DNA from: CAIVVT01 sp963823095
GTDB taxonomy: Bacteria; Acidobacteriota; Terriglobia; Bryobacterales; Bryobacteraceae
Direction: 5' to 3'
Assembly: GCA_963823095.1 (NCBI GenBank)
Contig: CAWGKI010000015.1
Coordinates: 1 to 64,000 of the forward strand
DNA: 64,000 nt
Shown piece by piece: positions 40,495 to 49,606 of this stretch. Each line of letters begins with the position of its first letter. Position 1 is the stretch's first letter. Position numbers and translations under genes: made by a program. The notes beneath the pieces are model-generated. The model did no database searches. It was not told the DNA's origin and worked only from the letters and a program-made list of their open reading frames with translations.

Positions 40495-41765
40495 GGCTTG
40501 TGGTTGTCGGGGGCGTGGCGGCGGGACTGAGCGCGGCATCGCGCGCACGCCGCTTGGATGCTTCCCTCGAAATCGTCGTCCTTGAAAAAGGCGGCCGGAT
40601 CTCCTACGGCGCCTGTGGCCTGCCCTACTTCATCGAAGGACGCGTGCGCTCGGTCGATGACCTCACGGTCTACGAGCCCGAGTTCTTCGAACGCGAGCGA
40701 AACATCCGGATTCGCACGCGGACCGAGGTTGTGGCCATTCGCCACCCTTCGCGCGAACTCGTGCTCGCTTCCGGCGAGCGGCTGCGCTACGACCGTTTGA
40801 TCTGGACCGCGGGCGCCCGTCCGGCGCGGCATTACGATGACCGCCGCCTGTTCTGCCTGCACACCGACGAAGACGCAGTGCGCCTCGACGCGTTCCTGCG
40901 CGAGAGCAAGCCGAAGAGCGCGGTCGTGGTGGGTGGCGGATACATCGGCCTGGAGATGGCGGGCGCGCTGCGGGCGCGCGGGCTTGAAGTCACATTGATT
41001 GAGCATGAAGCGAACTTGTTGCATCGGGACGATGCGCATCTCACGCAGAGAATCGTGGAACGGCTGGAGCGCTCGCGTGTAGAGGTTCGGCTTGGCGAAA
41101 GCGCTGGCGATCCACGGCAGTTGCCGCACGATCTGATCTTGTGGTCGGCGGGATTGAAACCCAACGTCGAAGTCCCGGCCGAGGCTGGCATCGAATTGGG
41201 TCGCACAGGCGCGATACGCACGGACGACCGCATGGAAACGTCGCTGCGCGGGGTCTATGCCGCGGGCGACTGCTGCGAGACGAACCATGTGGTCAGCGGT
41301 AAGCCGTGCTGGATTCCTCTGGGCACCACTGCGCAGAAGACCGGGCGCGTGGCGGGTTCGAATGCCGCGGGAGGGCGAGAGCGTTTCGACGGAGTCGCGG
41401 GTACGTCGATTGTGAAGGTGTGCGGACTGGGAGCCGGCATCACGGGCATCTCCGAGAGCGAAGCGAAACAGTGCGGCTTCCGGCCGGTCTCGGCCCGCGT
41501 CGAGGCGCTCGACAAGGCTCGCTATTTCCTGGGACGCAAATTGGAAGTGACTCTGACCGCCGACTCGGGGACCGGACGTTTGCTTGGCGCGACCGTACTG
41601 GGCGACGACGGCGTACTGGCCCGGCTCAACACGGTGGTGGCCGCGCTGCATGCCCGCATGACGGTGGAGCAGTTCGCGGGGCTGGATCTGGCCTACGCGC
41701 CACCGTATGCGCCGGTGATGGATCCGGTGCTGGTCGCGGCGCATCAATTACTGAAAGACCTGTAG
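40491..41765 (+). CDS. FAD-dependent NAD(P)H oxidoreductase (CoA-disulfide reductase / NADH oxidase-like)
   Basis: A 424-aa flavoprotein beginning at ATG 40491, overlapping the STAS stop. The FAD-binding GGVAAGLSAASRARR is at the N-terminus, and ISYGACGLPYF carries the single redox-active Cys typical of the group (about residue 42). The NAD-binding motif VVVGGGYIGLEMA lies near the middle, and VYAAGDC marks the second FAD contact. A C-terminal dimerisation domain follows, and no rhodanese domain is attached. Such enzymes reduce CoA disulfide, polysulfide or oxygen; which one is not decidable here. Confidence 0.85.
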   Translation: MRLVVVGGVAAGLSAASRARRLDASLEIVVLEKGGRISYGACGLPYFIEGRVRSVDDLTVYEPEFFERERNIRIRTRTEVVAIRHPSRELVLASGERLRYDRLIWTAGARPARHYDDRRLFCLHTDEDAVRLDAFLRESKPKSAVVVGGGYIGLEMAGALRARGLEVTLIEHEANLLHRDDAHLTQRIVERLERSRVEVRLGESAGDPRQLPHDLILWSAGLKPNVEVPAEAGIELGRTGAIRTDDRMETSLRGVYAAGDCCETNHVVSGKPCWIPLGTTAQKTGRVAGSNAAGGRERFDGVAGTSIVKVCGLGAGITGISESEAKQCGFRPVSARVEALDKARYFLGRKLEVTLTADSGTGRLLGATVLGDDGVLARLNTVVAALHARMTVEQFAGLDLAYAPPYAPVMDPVLVAAHQLLKDL

Positions 41766-41804
41766 CAAGTGGCGAAACTGTACGTCTTGATAAACTGAAA
41801 TCGG

Positions 41805-42288
41805 ATGGCGAGGGAGATGCAGAAACCTTTCGAGATTGGCGATCTGGCGCCCGAGGTAACGTTCTTTGACGCCATGGGGCGGGAGCATACGCTCACCAGC
41901 CTGCTCGCCGAGGGTCCGGTGCTGCTCGCGTTCTTCAAGGTGAGTTGTCCGACCTGCCAGTTGACTCTGCCCTACCTGCAACGGATCTCCGGGAGAGAAG
42001 GTCCGGATCGTGCCGGTTTCGCAGGATAGCGCCGCGTCCACGCTCGGTTTCTCCCAGGCTTTCGGGGTCCAGTTGCCGTTCCTGTTCGACCGCGAACAGG
42101 ATGAGTATCCCGCCAGCCGCGCCTACCGTCTGACGTATGTTCCGTCAATGTTTTTGGTTGAGCGCGACCGGCGCATTTCCTGGGAGTGGGCAGGCTTCCA
42201 TAAACGGCAACTCGAAGCGTTGGCGGAACGCGCGGGCAAGCCGATGTTTCATTCCGGAGATATGGTTCCAGAGTTGAAAGCGGGTTGA
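41805..42288 (+). CDS. Redoxin/TlpA-like thiol-disulfide protein (single-base frameshift)
   Basis: A thioredoxin-fold protein with CPTC (Cys48 and Cys51) in FFKVSCPTCQLTLPYL. The frame breaks at 41991-41993: removing one G from GGG joins RISG to EKVRIVPVSQDSAAST. The rejoined product is about 160 aa with YRLTYVPSMFLVERD as the cis-Pro region. There is no clear signal peptide, so a cytoplasmic redoxin or peroxiredoxin-like role is likelier than a periplasmic one. It is same-strand with the flavoprotein 39 bases upstream, suggesting a redox pair. The break looks like sequence error. Confidence 0.75.
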
Positions 42289-42429
42289 GGGTCCAAGGGC
42301 TAGGCTCCCGTGCGGAGCCGCTGACATGGGGCGATGGAACGGATGGAGCGCAAGTTATGACGCTGCCTTCCTGGATAGTTACACTGGAGCGGAGAGATCC
42401 ACTCACCGGACGAAAGTTCCTCAGGGGAT

Positions 42430-42939
42430 ATGGCAAACATCAACGAGATCCTGTCGGGCGCAGCGGCAATCGCCAAAGGCATGGGCGTCACGATCAAAGA
42501 GATGATGAACCCGGTGCTGACGGACGACTATCCCGATGCGCCGCCGAAATTCCAGGAGCGCTACCGCGGGCTGCACATTCTGCAGCGCGATGAGAACGGT
42601 CTGGAAAAGTGCGTAGCATGCTTCCTCTGCTCGGCCGCCTGCCCGACGAACTGCATCTACATCGAAGCGGCGGACAACACGGATCAGTCGCGCATCAGCG
42701 GCGGAGAGCGCTACGCCAAGGTCTACAACATCGATTACAGCCGCTGCATTTTCTGCGGTTATTGTGTCGAGGCCTGCCCCACCGACGCCATCACGCACGG
42801 ACACGGCTTCGAACTCGCGAGCTACAACACTTCGACGCTGATCTACCGCAAAGAGAAGTTGCTCGCGCCGCTGCCCGCGGGAACGACGGGCGAGTTGAAG
42901 CTCGATCATCCGGTGACGGCGGGCGGGGCGGGGCACTGA
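42430..42939 (+). CDS. nuoI: NADH-quinone oxidoreductase subunit I
   Basis: A 169-aa ferredoxin-like complex I subunit. Two [4Fe-4S] binding sets are complete: Cys61, 64, 67 and 71, and Cys106, 109, 112 and 116 (CVACFLCSAACP and CIFCGYCVEACP). The C-terminal tail matches NuoI. It passes electrons between the peripheral arm and the quinone module. No other nuo gene is adjacent, while nuoA lies alone at 48190 on the other strand, so complex I genes are scattered here. Confidence 0.93.
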   Translation: MANINEILSGAAAIAKGMGVTIKEMMNPVLTDDYPDAPPKFQERYRGLHILQRDENGLEKCVACFLCSAACPTNCIYIEAADNTDQSRISGGERYAKVYNIDYSRCIFCGYCVEACPTDAITHGHGFELASYNTSTLIYRKEKLLAPLPAGTTGELKLDHPVTAGGAGH

Positions 42940-42975
42940 GGCGAGTCTGGTTTCCCGCGTCCGCAAGGCGTCCGC

Positions 42976-43489
42976 ATGAGCGATCCCATGGAGCAGGTCC
43001 CCCCGGCAGGCCCCTCACAGATGGGAACGCTATCCGACCTCACTCCGGTCCAGCACAAGGTGTTGGAATTCACGATCGCGCCAACTCAACCTGAAACCGC
43101 AACAGGCGACTCTGGACGCGCGCCTTTTGCACGATCTGGGTTTGACTGGACACCGGGCGAAGATCTTCATCCGTGCATTCAGTCATGAGTTCAACGTCAA
43201 CTGCGACGCACTGTTGCTGGACCGCGAGGAATGGAATCGGCATTTCGGTAAGGAGCGCTTGCCCCGGCGTCTGCCGATCTTCCTGTCGGTTGCGCTGCTC
43301 GTGACGGCGATGATCCTGGGCGGCCAGTTGGATGTCCAGTGGCTTTGGCTGGTGGTCGCCGTAGGCATCTGGCTGGCGCGCTCCAAGGCCTGGCCGATGG
43401 GCAGAGGCAGATCGGACATGCTGCCTATCACCGTTCTCGATCTGGTCGCAGCCGTGGAGGAAGGCGAGTGGGTCAAGAGACTGCGATAG
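42976..43489 (+). CDS. DUF1493-like (acyl-carrier-like) protein with C-terminal membrane segments (single-base frameshift)
   Basis: The protein starts at ATG 42976. A four-helix-type domain reads LHDLGLTGHRAKIFIRAFSHEF, then W(N)RHFG, resembling DUF1493, a group distantly like acyl carrier proteins but with no clear serine attachment site. Two hydrophobic segments follow (LPIFLSVALLVTAMILGG and LWLVVAVGIWLA). The frame breaks near 43077-43082, where one base seems to be missing. Restoring it gives VLEFTIARQLNLKPQQ. Function unknown; the gene lies 36 bases after nuoI and may be co-transcribed with it. Confidence 0.55.
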
Positions 43490-43526
43490 GCCGGTGCCAC
43501 AGCCTCCACACACAGGTCGTTGGCCC

Positions 43527-44621
43527 TTACGCCAGCACCCGCATCGCGCGCCTTGCGACAACGACCTCCTCGTTGGTTGCCAGTACCATTACCTGAACTT
43601 TCGCGCCTTCGAGCGAAACGATGCGATCCCCGGAACCTTGCTCGTTGCGTTCCGCGTCCAACTCCACGCCCAGGAATTCCAACTCGTTGCAGCACAGCGT
43701 CCTCGTTCGCGTGGAGTTTTCCCCAATGCCGCCGGTAAACACAATCGCGTCCACTCCGCCCATCGCCGCCGCGTACGCTCCGATGGTCTTGCGCACCTCG
43801 TAGGTGAACACGTCGAGCGCCAGCCGCGCGTCGTCCGAGCCTGCGCGCTCCGCCGCTTCGATGTCCCGGACGTCGCCGCCCTTCACTCCGGAAAGACCAG
43901 CCAGACCGCTCTCGCGCGCGAGCTGCCGCCGTACTTCAGCAGTGTCCCAACGGTGGCGATCCATCATCGAGAGCACCGCAAAGACGTCCAGGTCTCCATG
44001 CCGCGTCGCGTTCTCCAGACCGGACTGCGGCGAGAATCCCATGGTGGTGTCCACGGAGTACCCGTCGCGAATCGCGCAGATCGAAGAGCTTCCGCCGAGG
44101 TGGCAACTGATGAGGCGGAAGTCTTCCCGACCGCGTCCCAGGAAGTCCGGCGCGCGACCTGCGATGAACTCGTGCGACGCGCCGTGGAAGCCATAGCGCT
44201 CGATGCCATCCTCCACGCGCCACTCGCGCGGCACACCGTACAGGCGCGCCTGCGTCGGCATCGTGCGATGGAACTCGGTCTCGAAGGCCGCGATCAAAGG
44301 GACCTCCGCCCACTCGCGTTGGAATGCCCCGATCGCTTCGAGGTAGATTGCATTGTGCACCGGCGCCGCATCCAGGAACTTCTCCATGGCTGCGATCACT
44401 CCGTCATCTATCCGGAACGTTCCGCGATATTCGGGACCGGCATGGACGGCTTTGAAGGCGACGGCATCCACGCCTGATGCCTCCGCGCGAAGCCGCCTTA
44501 CAGCCTCGCCATAATTGGATACCCGTTCCATCCGTCCCCGGGCGAGTACGTGCTCACCCGGCATTTCCAAGACCTGATATTTCAAAGACGTCGAACCGAG
44601 ATTAGGGACAAGGATGTTCAC
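43527..44621 (-). CDS. Divergent acetate/propionate kinase family protein
   Basis: An ASKHA-fold acyl kinase of 364 aa from GTG 44621, shorter than the usual ~400. Recognisable motifs are NLGSTSLKY, YGFHGASH, FTGGIGEN and TRHGDLD. Several positions differ from typical acetate kinases: HRVVHGG reads FKAVHAG, HLGNGAS reads HLGGSSS, and the tail is short. ATP-dependent acyl phosphate chemistry is plausible but the substrate is uncertain. Its GTG overlaps the stop of the upstream TPR gene by four bases (GTGA); ATG 44657 is an alternative start. No phosphotransacetylase or phosphoketolase is nearby. Confidence 0.8.
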   Translation of the reverse strand: MNILVPNLGSTSLKYQVLEMPGEHVLARGRMERVSNYGEAVRRLRAEASGVDAVAFKAVHAGPEYRGTFRIDDGVIAAMEKFLDAAPVHNAIYLEAIGAFQREWAEVPLIAAFETEFHRTMPTQARLYGVPREWRVEDGIERYGFHGASHEFIAGRAPDFLGRGREDFRLISCHLGGSSSICAIRDGYSVDTTMGFSPQSGLENATRHGDLDVFAVLSMMDRHRWDTAEVRRQLARESGLAGLSGVKGGDVRDIEAAERAGSDDARLALDVFTYEVRKTIGAYAAAMGGVDAIVFTGGIGENSTRTRTLCCNELEFLGVELDAERNEQGSGDRIVSLEGAKVQVMVLATNEEVVVARRAMRVLA

Positions 44622-45766
44622 TTGCCCGCCTGCATTCCCGCTAGATTTTTCTTGCATGTCTCCTGATATGGACCCGCGATAGCCGCGCAGAGCCCCGTGA
44701 ACTTCTTGGCGTCCGCCAGCAGAGTCCGGCCCGTCGCGGGCAGCTTCTGCGCCTTCGCCATCTCATGATTTTCGAATCCCAGGTAGAAGTACGCCGGTGC
44801 GAGCATATCGTTGTTGCCCTGCAGCAGCGGCAGCGCCGCACGGAAATTCTTGTCGGCCTCCGCATACTTCTTGCTGTCATTCGCCGCGCTGCCCGCGATG
44901 AAGTAGGCGCGGCCCAGGTTGGCATCGTGCGCCTTCTGCCAAGCCGCGGCGTCGGCCCCTTGCGGCGCGGCCGCGGACTTCAAGGCCGCGGCCGCTTTCG
45001 CGGCAAAGGTTCCCGCCTTCTCGTAGTTCTTGGCCGAGAGGCTGTTCTCGGCGACCAGCAGCATCATTTCGTCGTTGGAAGGGTCCCTTTCGAGAACCTT
45101 CTCGGCTACGGCGGTCGCCTTGTCCGCCTGCCCGGTTCGTATCAACCCGTACAAATAATGCGGCAAGGTCTGCGCCGCGTACTGGCTGTCCGGATTCAAG
45201 TTCAGCAGAGCTTCGCCCAGGTTGGCTTTCGATTGCGGATCCTGCGTCTCGGCCGCCGCATGGAACAGCGAGTATTCGCAGCGCACGATGGCCTGTTTCG
45301 CCCAGTCCTGATCCTTGGCCCACTGCTCGGCCTGGTCGTCGTCGCTGGGCTTGGGAATGGCGAGCTGTTTCTTCGCCGCGTCCACGGTCTTCAGCGCCCA
45401 GGTCTGAATGGCCGCATAGTCCTTCTTCTGTTCCGCCGCCTGCAGGGCGTTGTAAGCCGCCGGAGGCTGAGCCGGATCCACCGCGAGAATCGCCTCGGCG
45501 GTCTGAATCGTCTTGTCGAAACTTCCGTTCTTCAGATAGATGAGCTGCAGTTGAGTCCCGGCGTACGGCACGCCGTCGTGCTTCGGGTACTTCTGCAGGA
45601 ATTCTTCCAGCAGCGCGGTCTTCTTCGCCTCGTCGGCGGCCTGGCCCGCATCGTTCAACAGCATTCCTTCGGGCGTTTGCGTGTTGATCTCAAATGGTTT
45701 CTTCTGCGCTACGGCAGTAACCGCGCTAGCGCAAACAAGCATCACGGCGATGACTTGAAGTCTCAT
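44618..45766 (-). CDS. Secreted tetratricopeptide-like repeat protein
   Basis: A 382-aa exported protein from ATG 45766, with GAGGTG upstream and a signal peptide (RLQVIAVMLVCASAVTAVAQ). The rest is helical, with TPR-like units such as LLEEFLQKYPKHDGVPYAGTQL in sections and a Gln/Ala-rich middle. TPR proteins scaffold other proteins. The overlap with the kinase gene makes co-translation likely, although one is exported and the other cytoplasmic. No specific function is recognised. An in-frame start at 45829 is less likely because it would put a charged extension before the leader. Confidence 0.75.
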   Translation of the reverse strand: MRLQVIAVMLVCASAVTAVAQKKPFEINTQTPEGMLLNDAGQAADEAKKTALLEEFLQKYPKHDGVPYAGTQLQLIYLKNGSFDKTIQTAEAILAVDPAQPPAAYNALQAAEQKKDYAAIQTWALKTVDAAKKQLAIPKPSDDDQAEQWAKDQDWAKQAIVRCEYSLFHAAAETQDPQSKANLGEALLNLNPDSQYAAQTLPHYLYGLIRTGQADKATAVAEKVLERDPSNDEMMLLVAENSLSAKNYEKAGTFAAKAAAALKSAAAPQGADAAAWQKAHDANLGRAYFIAGSAANDSKKYAEADKNFRAALPLLQGNNDMLAPAYFYLGFENHEMAKAQKLPATGRTLLADAKKFTGLCAAIAGPYQETCKKNLAGMQAGK

Positions 45767-45897
45767 AGGCACCTCGCGAACCGCATTTCCTGACTCGTCG
45801 CAGCCTCTCTCCGGCTTCACCCCATTCAATCGGGGTGCTTGGCTGATATATTACACAGAGCCGCGTTCCACCGGCACTGCAAAAGGAACTTCGTTTC

Positions 45898-46959
45898 ATG
45901 ATACCGACCACTTACGAGACTACCCTCGCTTTGACCATCCTCACCATGTTGTGCTGGGGCTCTTGGGCCAATACGACCAAGATGGCGAAGGGCTACCGTT
46001 TCGAGCTGTTCTATTTCGACTACTCGATTGCAGTTTTCCTGGCAGCGACCATCGCGGCGCTGACGCTCGGAATGATGGATTCCGGCGTCAACGATTCCCA
46101 GGTTTTGGCCCTCACTTTCACGGACAATCTGACGACGACGTTTAAGCTCAACATCGTCTACGCCTTCGTCGGTGGCGCGGTCTTCAACCTCGCCAACATG
46201 CTGCTGGTGGCTGCCATCGGCGTCGCGGGCATGGCTGTCGCGTTTCCCATCGGCATCGGGCTTGCGTTGATCGGCGGCGCGGTGTTGAGCTACTTCGTGC
46301 ACCCGGCAGGCAGTGCGCCGCTGCTGTTCTGTGGCGTTGCGCTGGTGTTCGGGGCGATGGTCGTCAGCGCCCTCGCACACGCTGCCCACAATCGCGTCGG
46401 TCCCGCACAACAGAACGCATCGAAGGGGCAAGCTGCTCCAAGGAAAGCCTCGGCGATGACGGGCATCGGGCTCAGCCTGGCGAGCGGCGTCTTGATGGCG
46501 GCCTGGTATCCGCTGGTCGAGCTCGGCAAGCGCGGCGATCTTCCATTGGGGCCCTATACCGCGGCTTTTTGCTTCGCCGTTGGCGTGCTCATCACCACGC
46601 CGATATACAGCGTCTTCTTCATGCGGGTGCCGGTGGAGGGCAGAGAGGTCAAGTTCCGGGAATACTTCGAGGCCCGTCCCATGTATCACCTCATCGGCCT
46701 GCTCGGCGGTCTGATCTGGACCGTCGGCACCATCGCCAACTTCGCCGCTTCCAGCGCGCCGGCTTCGGTGAATGTGGGGCCAGCCATCGCCTATGCTCTC
46801 GGCCAGGGAGCCGCGTTGATCAGCACGTTGTGGGGTTTGCTGGTGTGGCGCGAATTCAAGGGAGCGAAACCCAGCGTGGTCGTGCGGCTCGTGCTGATGA
46901 TTCTGTTTTACGTCGGTGGACTCGGACTGGTTGCAATCGCGCCGCTGCACGGCAAGTAA
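45898..46959 (+). CDS. Ten-segment DMT/ureide-permease-like transporter
   Basis: A 353-aa integral membrane protein with about ten hydrophobic segments in two halves, each a DMT-like repeat. The opening LTMLCWGSWANTTKMAKGYRFELFYFDY resembles the bacterial ureide-permease/GRP sugar group rather than EamA. A charged loop (about 163-185) separates the halves. Substrate unknown; relatives carry sugars, allantoin or nucleobases. An AAGGA site lies before the ATG. It is divergent from the TPR gene. Confidence 0.75.
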   Translation: MIPTTYETTLALTILTMLCWGSWANTTKMAKGYRFELFYFDYSIAVFLAATIAALTLGMMDSGVNDSQVLALTFTDNLTTTFKLNIVYAFVGGAVFNLANMLLVAAIGVAGMAVAFPIGIGLALIGGAVLSYFVHPAGSAPLLFCGVALVFGAMVVSALAHAAHNRVGPAQQNASKGQAAPRKASAMTGIGLSLASGVLMAAWYPLVELGKRGDLPLGPYTAAFCFAVGVLITTPIYSVFFMRVPVEGREVKFREYFEARPMYHLIGLLGGLIWTVGTIANFAASSAPASVNVGPAIAYALGQGAALISTLWGLLVWREFKGAKPSVVVRLVLMILFYVGGLGLVAIAPLHGK

Positions 46960-46972
46960 CCGCCTGCTCGAT

Positions 46973-48133
46973 CTACAGCGCCGCCAGCAGCGCGTTGAGC
47001 GCTTCCACGGAAGGCAGGCTCCCTTGCGCCATCTGCGCACTGCCTCCGCCCCGGCCGCCTTGCGCGGCGAGCAGTTCTTTCAAACGGTTGCCCGCGTGCA
47101 CGCCGGACTCGGCCGACGCCGCCAGCATCACGCTGGGAGGGTTGTCGCAGGCGGCGATGAAGACGCCCCGGCCGGTCGAGGTGAATCCCTGCGCCAGAGC
47201 GCGCACCTCGTCACCGAGGCCGTCCGCGCTCACTCGCTCGACATGCCGCCTCTGTCCAGAGGAATCTTCCGATGCCGCGGCAAACAGTTCCGCGCCACGC
47301 CGCACGGCCAGTTCCACGGCCAGTTTGCGTCGTGCCTTTTCGGAGTCCTTGGCTTGTTCCTGCAGCGCGTGCACCAAGGCCGGTACTTCGTCGAGCGGAG
47401 AGGAGAAGAGCTTCGCCGCCGCGGTCAGCGCCTCGTAATCGGCTCGCGCGCGACGCAGCGCCCTATGACCGCACAGGAATTCCACACGCACGTTGCCGCG
47501 GATCTTTTCCAACTTGCGGATCTGCACTGGACCGATCTCGCCCGTGGACTTCACGTGCGTGCCGCCGCAAGCCGAGCGGTCGATTCCCTCAATGGAAACA
47601 ATGCGCAGGGTGCCTTCCCGCTCCGACGCTTTCCGCAGTCCCTCGGCGGCGGAGGCATCCTCGAAAGCCACGCTCAAAGGCTTGCATTCCAGAACGAGTT
47701 GGCAGGTTCGCTCTTCCACGGCTCGCACCTGGGCGGGCGAGAGGGCGGGAGTTTCCAGGTCGATCGTGCTCGACTCCGCTCCCAGATGGAAGCTGACGGT
47801 CTTCATCCCGTACAGAGCCTCGAAGACGGCCGAGAGCAGGTGTTGCCCGCTGTGCTGCTGCATGTGGTCGAAGCGGCGCGTCCAATCGACGGCGCCAGAA
47901 ACGCGATCGGCCTGTAGCGGCTGCTTCAGCACGTGCGCGATGCGCTCGCCTTCATCTACGACGTCCAGCACTCGAATGCCGTTCAGCGTTCCCAGGTCGT
48001 TCGGCTGCCCGCCGGAAGCAGGGTACAGGGCCGTACGGTCGAGGTAGACGCGCAATCCCGCCTCGGCGTTCTCGACGACGCAGGCATCGAAGGCGGTCAG
48101 ATAAGAGTCAGTGTAGTAAAGGCGTTCAGTCAT
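46973..48133 (-). CDS. AlaX-like alanyl-tRNA editing protein with DHHA1 domain
   Basis: A 386-aa free-standing editing protein related to the C-terminal half of alanyl-tRNA synthetase. The zinc-binding editing domain shows HMQQHSGQHLLS and SACGGTHVKSTGEIG, which together form the H-x3-H and C-x3-H site. The C-terminal DHHA1 part (about 280-386) ends in GGRGGGSAQMAQG. It is expected to deacylate mischarged Ser-tRNA(Ala) or Gly-tRNA(Ala). It lacks the aminoacylation domain, so it is not the synthetase itself. It ends 13 bases after the permease stop, converging on it. Confidence 0.88.
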   Translation of the reverse strand: MTERLYYTDSYLTAFDACVVENAEAGLRVYLDRTALYPASGGQPNDLGTLNGIRVLDVVDEGERIAHVLKQPLQADRVSGAVDWTRRFDHMQQHSGQHLLSAVFEALYGMKTVSFHLGAESSTIDLETPALSPAQVRAVEERTCQLVLECKPLSVAFEDASAAEGLRKASEREGTLRIVSIEGIDRSACGGTHVKSTGEIGPVQIRKLEKIRGNVRVEFLCGHRALRRARADYEALTAAAKLFSSPLDEVPALVHALQEQAKDSEKARRKLAVELAVRRGAELFAAASEDSSGQRRHVERVSADGLGDEVRALAQGFTSTGRGVFIAACDNPPSVMLAASAESGVHAGNRLKELLAAQGGRGGGSAQMAQGSLPSVEALNALLAAL

Positions 48134-48189
48134 GGAAGCTCGGCTGCTTCCACGATATCAATCTGAGCTGTCAATGGCCGAGTCGAGAA

Positions 48190-48546
48190 CTAGACCCACT
48201 CCAGCGCGCGCTTGTTCCAGGCCCAGATGTATCCGGCAACCAGAATCAGCAGGAATACGCCGACTTCGGTGATGCCGAACCAGCCCAACTGCTTGTAGCG
48301 CACCGCCCAGGGGAACAGGAACACGGTTTCCACGTCGAAAATTACGAACAGGATGGAGACGATGTAGAACCGGACCGTGTAACGGCCGCGCGAATCCGAG
48401 GCCGCTTCAATGCCGCATTCGTACGCTTCCTGCTTCACCTGACTGGGCGTCGAGGGTCGGACGAGGGCCGCGGCCCAGAGCAAAACGACAGGAAACAGCA
48501 AGGCCACAATGAGGAAGACAAAGAGCGGCAGGTACCCTTCCGGCAT
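48190..48546 (-). CDS. nuoA: NADH-quinone oxidoreductase subunit A
   Basis: A 118-aa membrane subunit of complex I with three hydrophobic helices. KQEAYECGIEAASDSRGRYTVRFY and FVIFDVETVFLFPWA are the family hallmarks around the quinone-site loop. No nuoBCD follows; the neighbouring genes are unrelated. The isolated location on the opposite strand from nuoI suggests the complex I cluster has been broken up in this genome. Confidence 0.93.
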   Translation of the reverse strand: MPEGYLPLFVFLIVALLFPVVLLWAAALVRPSTPSQVKQEAYECGIEAASDSRGRYTVRFYIVSILFVIFDVETVFLFPWAVRYKQLGWFGITEVGVFLLILVAGYIWAWNKRALEWV

Positions 48547-48600
48547 GGTCCCACTATATCAACTTTCACGACATCCAGGTCCGGTATAGCTAGAGTGGGG

Positions 48601-48616
48601 CAGACCCCCAGGTCTG
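48601..48616. repeat. Short intergenic palindrome
   Basis: CAGACCCCCAGGTCTG, flanked by GTGGGG on one side. It resembles one arm of the multi-branched element at 51039-51126. Confidence 0.4.
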
Positions 48617-48779
48617 CGGGTGACCCCCTGGTCGCCCACCAAACTTCCCACAAGCATTGGCCGAAGAGGGCATCGTCCGCGGACCGGGGATCCACCCCGC
48701 CAATAAGCTAAAATCGGGGTTGGCCGAATCATCCATCGCCGCAGTCCCACGGCGCAACCATTTCCGGTTGCCCGGGACC

Positions 48780-49580
48780 ATGTTCCTGCGCGTTCTCGTC
48801 GAGCGCCGCAATCTGATTGGACAACTCGTCCGCCGCGACTTCCAAGCCCGCTTCGTCGGTTCTGTCGCCGGATGGCTGTGGACCTTGATCCAGCCGCTTG
48901 TCCTGCTTCTGAGCTGGGTGTTCGTGTTCATGTTCTGCATGCGAGTGCCGCCTCCGCCGGAGGCCGCGGGCAAGAGCTATGTCGTGTTCCTGTTTTGCGG
49001 CTACCTCCCGTGGATGCTCCTGTCGGAGACGTTGCAGCGCTCGGCGAATTGCATTGTCGACAATTCGACCCTCATCACCAAGACGATCTTCCCCTCCGAG
49101 GTGCTCCCGGTCACTCTATTTCTGTCGTCGCTCATCAGCAACGTTCTCGCTACTTCGCTGGCCGTGGCTGGAGTCCTGCTCACCGAACATCGGCTGCCTG
49201 GCACGGTCGTGGTCTTGCCCGTTTTCGTCCTGATCGTTGCATTGCTCGCAACGGGCGTGAGTTGGATCGCGTCCAGCCTCCAGGTGTATCTTCGCGACAC
49301 GTCTCAATTCGTACAGGTTCTGCTGACTGCCTGGTTCTGGACGACGCCGATTTTCATGTACGAATCGATGATGCGAAGCCGCCTTCCCGATTGGGCCTGG
49401 ACCGCGGTTCGCCTCAACCCCATGACCGCGCTGGTGGGCGGTTACCGCCGCGCGCTCCTGCTCGGGCAATGGCCGATTTGGACCGACCTGGCCATATCGG
49501 CGGCCATATCGGCCGGCATATTCGTTGTGGGCGGGCTCTTTTTCCGACGGCTGAAGCGCGGCTTCGCCGACGTCCTGTAG
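48780..49580 (+). CDS. ABC-2 type polysaccharide export permease (Wzm/TagG-like), orphan
   Basis: A 266-aa inner-membrane permease from ATG 48780, with six hydrophobic segments and the family's LVRRDFQARFVGSVAGWLWTLIQPL opening and LYLRDT-like loop (read here as VYLRDTSQFVQ). It belongs to the ABC-2 group that exports O-antigen or teichoic acid precursors with a Wzt/TagH ATPase. No ATPase gene is adjacent, so the partner must be elsewhere. An in-frame upstream extension to 48657 adds a charged leader and is not preferred. Confidence 0.82.
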   Translation: MFLRVLVERRNLIGQLVRRDFQARFVGSVAGWLWTLIQPLVLLLSWVFVFMFCMRVPPPPEAAGKSYVVFLFCGYLPWMLLSETLQRSANCIVDNSTLITKTIFPSEVLPVTLFLSSLISNVLATSLAVAGVLLTEHRLPGTVVVLPVFVLIVALLATGVSWIASSLQVYLRDTSQFVQVLLTAWFWTTPIFMYESMMRSRLPDWAWTAVRLNPMTALVGGYRRALLLGQWPIWTDLAISAAISAGIFVVGGLFFRRLKRGFADVL

Positions 49581-49606
49581 TCTGAGAGATTGGAGATGCA
49601 TCGAGC

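Noticed and set aside
45826..47040. A 404-aa frame antisense to the permease
   Set aside because: Arg/His/Gln-rich composition and no domain; the permease has ten hydrophobic segments in the sense frame.
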